A stretch of DNA of 7,406 bases from the NCBI GenBank assembly GCA_024276255.1, contig JAJRXO010000335.1, positions 1 through 7,406 of the forward strand, read 5' to 3'. The notes beneath the pieces were generated by a model. It ran no database searches, had not been told where the DNA came from, and worked only from the letters and a program-made list of their open reading frames with translations. The number at the start of each line of letters is the position of its first letter. Within the stretch, counting starts at the first letter, position 1. The position numbers were made by a program, and so were the translations under genes. Source of the stretch: Chloroflexota bacterium. GTDB lineage: Bacteria > Chloroflexota > Anaerolineae > J102. Positions 6,003 through 7,406 of the stretch are shown piece after piece.

Positions 6003-7406
6003 TACATTATCACCACTGGTTGGGGCAACGCTATCGTCTGATCCTGGGGTACACCGGCTCCATCTGGATCGTCATCGGCCTGCTCATCCTGTCGCCCCTG
6101 CTGGCCCTGCCGTTTTTTCGATCGGAGATCACCGGCGCCCCGGCATTTGTCGTGCCGGGCCTGGTGTTGATCGTGCTGGGGGCGCTGCTGGGCTGGCAAC
6201 TGCCGCGACACCAGGCTTCCACGCTCAGCCTGGCCGAAGGCTCGGTGATCGTCGTTTTTACCTGGCTGACCGCGGTCATTGTGGGGGCTTTGCCCCTCAT
6301 GAGGGCAGCGCATCTCAACTTTACCCAGGCCATCTTCGAGGCGACGAGCGGCTGGACCACAACCGGCCTCTCGGTTATCGACGTGGAGAGCGCCTCCCGG
6401 CTGGTGCTGCTCTATCGCAGCGTGATGCAGTTGGCCGGTGGCGCCGGGCTGGCCATCATCATGCTTACGGCCCTGACCGGCCCCGTGGGCATGGGCTTGA
6501 GCACGGCCGAAGGCCGCAGCGATCAACTGGCCCCCCACGTGCGGCAATCGGCAGCCATCGTCCTGGAGCTGTATTCGGGCTATGTCATTGCCGGTATCCT
6601 GGCCTTGCGACTGGCCGGCATGCGCTGGTTCGATGCCATCAACCATGCGTTCGCCGCCCTCTCAACAGGCGGATTCTCCACCCATGCTGATTCTATCGGC
6701 TATTTCGACAGCACAGCCATCGAAGCCGTGACCATCGTGCTCATGTTGCTGGGTACCATCAACTTTCTCACCAGCTACGCGGCCGTGCGGGGCCGCTGGC
6801 GCGTGTTATTGCGTAACAGCGAGATGCACGTGCTGTATTTCCTGTTGGCCCTGGCCATTCCATCTCTGCTGTTCGGGGTCACCATTCATCTCTACCCCAC
6901 CATCGGCAAAGCCCTGCGGGTGGCCATTTTCGAAGCGGTTTCGGCGCTCTCCACCACCGGCTTTGCCACCGTCAGCTATCTGCCGTGGCCCAGCCTGGGA
7001 TGGCTGGTACTGATCGGCCTGATGCTGATCGGCGGCGGCAGTGGTTCTACCGCCGGCGGCATCAAACAATCCCGCATCTATGTGTTGTTCAAGGCCATGC
7101 TGGCCGAGATCCGCCGCCCCCTGCTGCCCCGCAACACCATCCTGGAAATCAGCATGCGGCAGGGGGAAGAAAAACGCTTTCTCAGCACAGGGGACATCCG
7201 CACCGAAGCCTTGTTTGCCTTTCTACACCTGACCCTCTTCAGCCTGGGCGCTGGCGTGCTCACGGCCTATGGCTTCTCGCTTCGCGACAGCCTGTTCGAA
7301 TACGCCAGCGCAATCAGCACCATTGGCCTTTCGGTGGGCGTCACCTCGGCCCATGCTCCCGGCGGTGTTCTGTGGGTGCTCAGCGCCGGCATGTTTCTGG
7401 GCCGGC
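5999..7406 (+). CDS. trkH: TrkH/KtrB-family potassium channel subunit (3' end outside window)
   Basis: 469 codons are visible and the reading frame is open to the window edge. The K+ pore-forming partner of the TrkA proteins, it has many membrane helices and four pore-loop repeats. Each loop has a filter glycine before a hydrophobic residue: P1 GWTTTGLSV (118-126, G123), P2 LSTGGFSTH (221-229, G225), P3 LSTTGFATV (317-325, G321), and P4 ISTIGLSVGVT (439-449, G443). The M2 segment of the third repeat has the conserved GGGSGSTAGGIK (345-356), which forms the intramembrane gating loop in known members. YRSVMQLAGGAGL (139-151) matches the conserved helix after P1. The last visible residues, MFLGR, match the 'MxxGRxE' motif near the family C-terminus, so probably only a few tens of residues are missing. 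The ATG at 5999 overlaps the previous stop as ATGA, with a modest GGGTGA (5987-5992) as ribosome binding site. K+ family assignment is firm; Na+ or H+ coupling cannot be read from the sequence. Confidence 0.95.
   Translation, partial: MIHYHHWLGQRYRLILGYTGSIWIVIGLLILSPLLALPFFRSEITGAPAFVVPGLVLIVLGALLGWQLPRHQASTLSLAEGSVIVVFTWLTAVIVGALPLMRAAHLNFTQAIFEATSGWTTTGLSVIDVESASRLVLLYRSVMQLAGGAGLAIIMLTALTGPVGMGLSTAEGRSDQLAPHVRQSAAIVLELYSGYVIAGILALRLAGMRWFDAINHAFAALSTGGFSTHADSIGYFDSTAIEAVTIVLMLLGTINFLTSYAAVRGRWRVLLRNSEMHVLYFLLALAIPSLLFGVTIHLYPTIGKALRVAIFEAVSALSTTGFATVSYLPWPSLGWLVLIGLMLIGGGSGSTAGGIKQSRIYVLFKAMLAEIRRPLLPRNTILEISMRQGEEKRFLSTGDIRTEALFAFLHLTLFSLGAGVLTAYGFSLRDSLFEYASAISTIGLSVGVTSAHAPGGVLWVLSAGMFLGR

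Noticed and set aside
5905..6690. Overlapping open frames on both strands across the trkH start
   Set aside because: Low-complexity Arg/Gly/Pro or Gln/His-rich translations; the trkH frame has all four pore loops and explains the region.

Overview
The window is a GC-rich, gene-dense stretch of a bacterial chromosome with every supported gene on the + strand. The mix of proteins suggests a Chloroflexota bacterium, possibly of the Anaerolineae type: tandem small HhH domains of the 'DDLTRIQGIG' kind, a lipoprotein with a long Pro/Thr linker before a glucose/sorbosone dehydrogenase-like propeller, a ClC protein with CBS and RCK_C tails, and a split two-gene TrkA beside trkH. This is a judgement from protein style, not from a marker gene. 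No RNA gene, insertion sequence, CRISPR array or phage gene was seen.

Left block (78-4104). A small membrane-anchored protein with two helix-hairpin-helix repeats is followed after 2 bases by a lipoprotein sugar dehydrogenase-like beta-propeller. That gene overlaps by 4 bases a ClC-family chloride channel/transporter carrying two CBS domains and a C-terminal RCK_C (TrkA-C) domain. The close packing suggests one transcript, although the three functions are not obviously related.

Intergenic region (4105-4252). This is the only real gap. It holds a perfect TATAAT box, a nested hairpin, and a near-perfect 11-bp inverted repeat whose arms flank that box. It probably contains the promoter and control region of the second block.

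Right block (4253 to beyond 7406). Four genes are each joined by an ATGA overlap: a receiver-domain response regulator with a TPR-like tail and no DNA-binding domain, a short RCK_N-only TrkA, a second TrkA (RCK_N plus RCK_C) with an eroded nucleotide-binding glycine motif, and a TrkH-type K+ channel subunit cut by the window end. Together they look like a complete Trk/Ktr-type potassium uptake system with a phosphorylation-responsive protein built into the operon.

The main theme is ion homeostasis. An anion transporter with a K+-system-type ligand-binding domain lies directly upstream of a K+ uptake operon, so a shared ligand or shared osmotic/membrane-potential control of K+ and Cl- is plausible. 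No clearly unprecedented system is visible. The most unusual points are the ClC-CBS-RCK_C architecture next to trk, the receiver-TPR protein leading the trk operon, the asymmetric TrkA pair and the structured intergenic control region.
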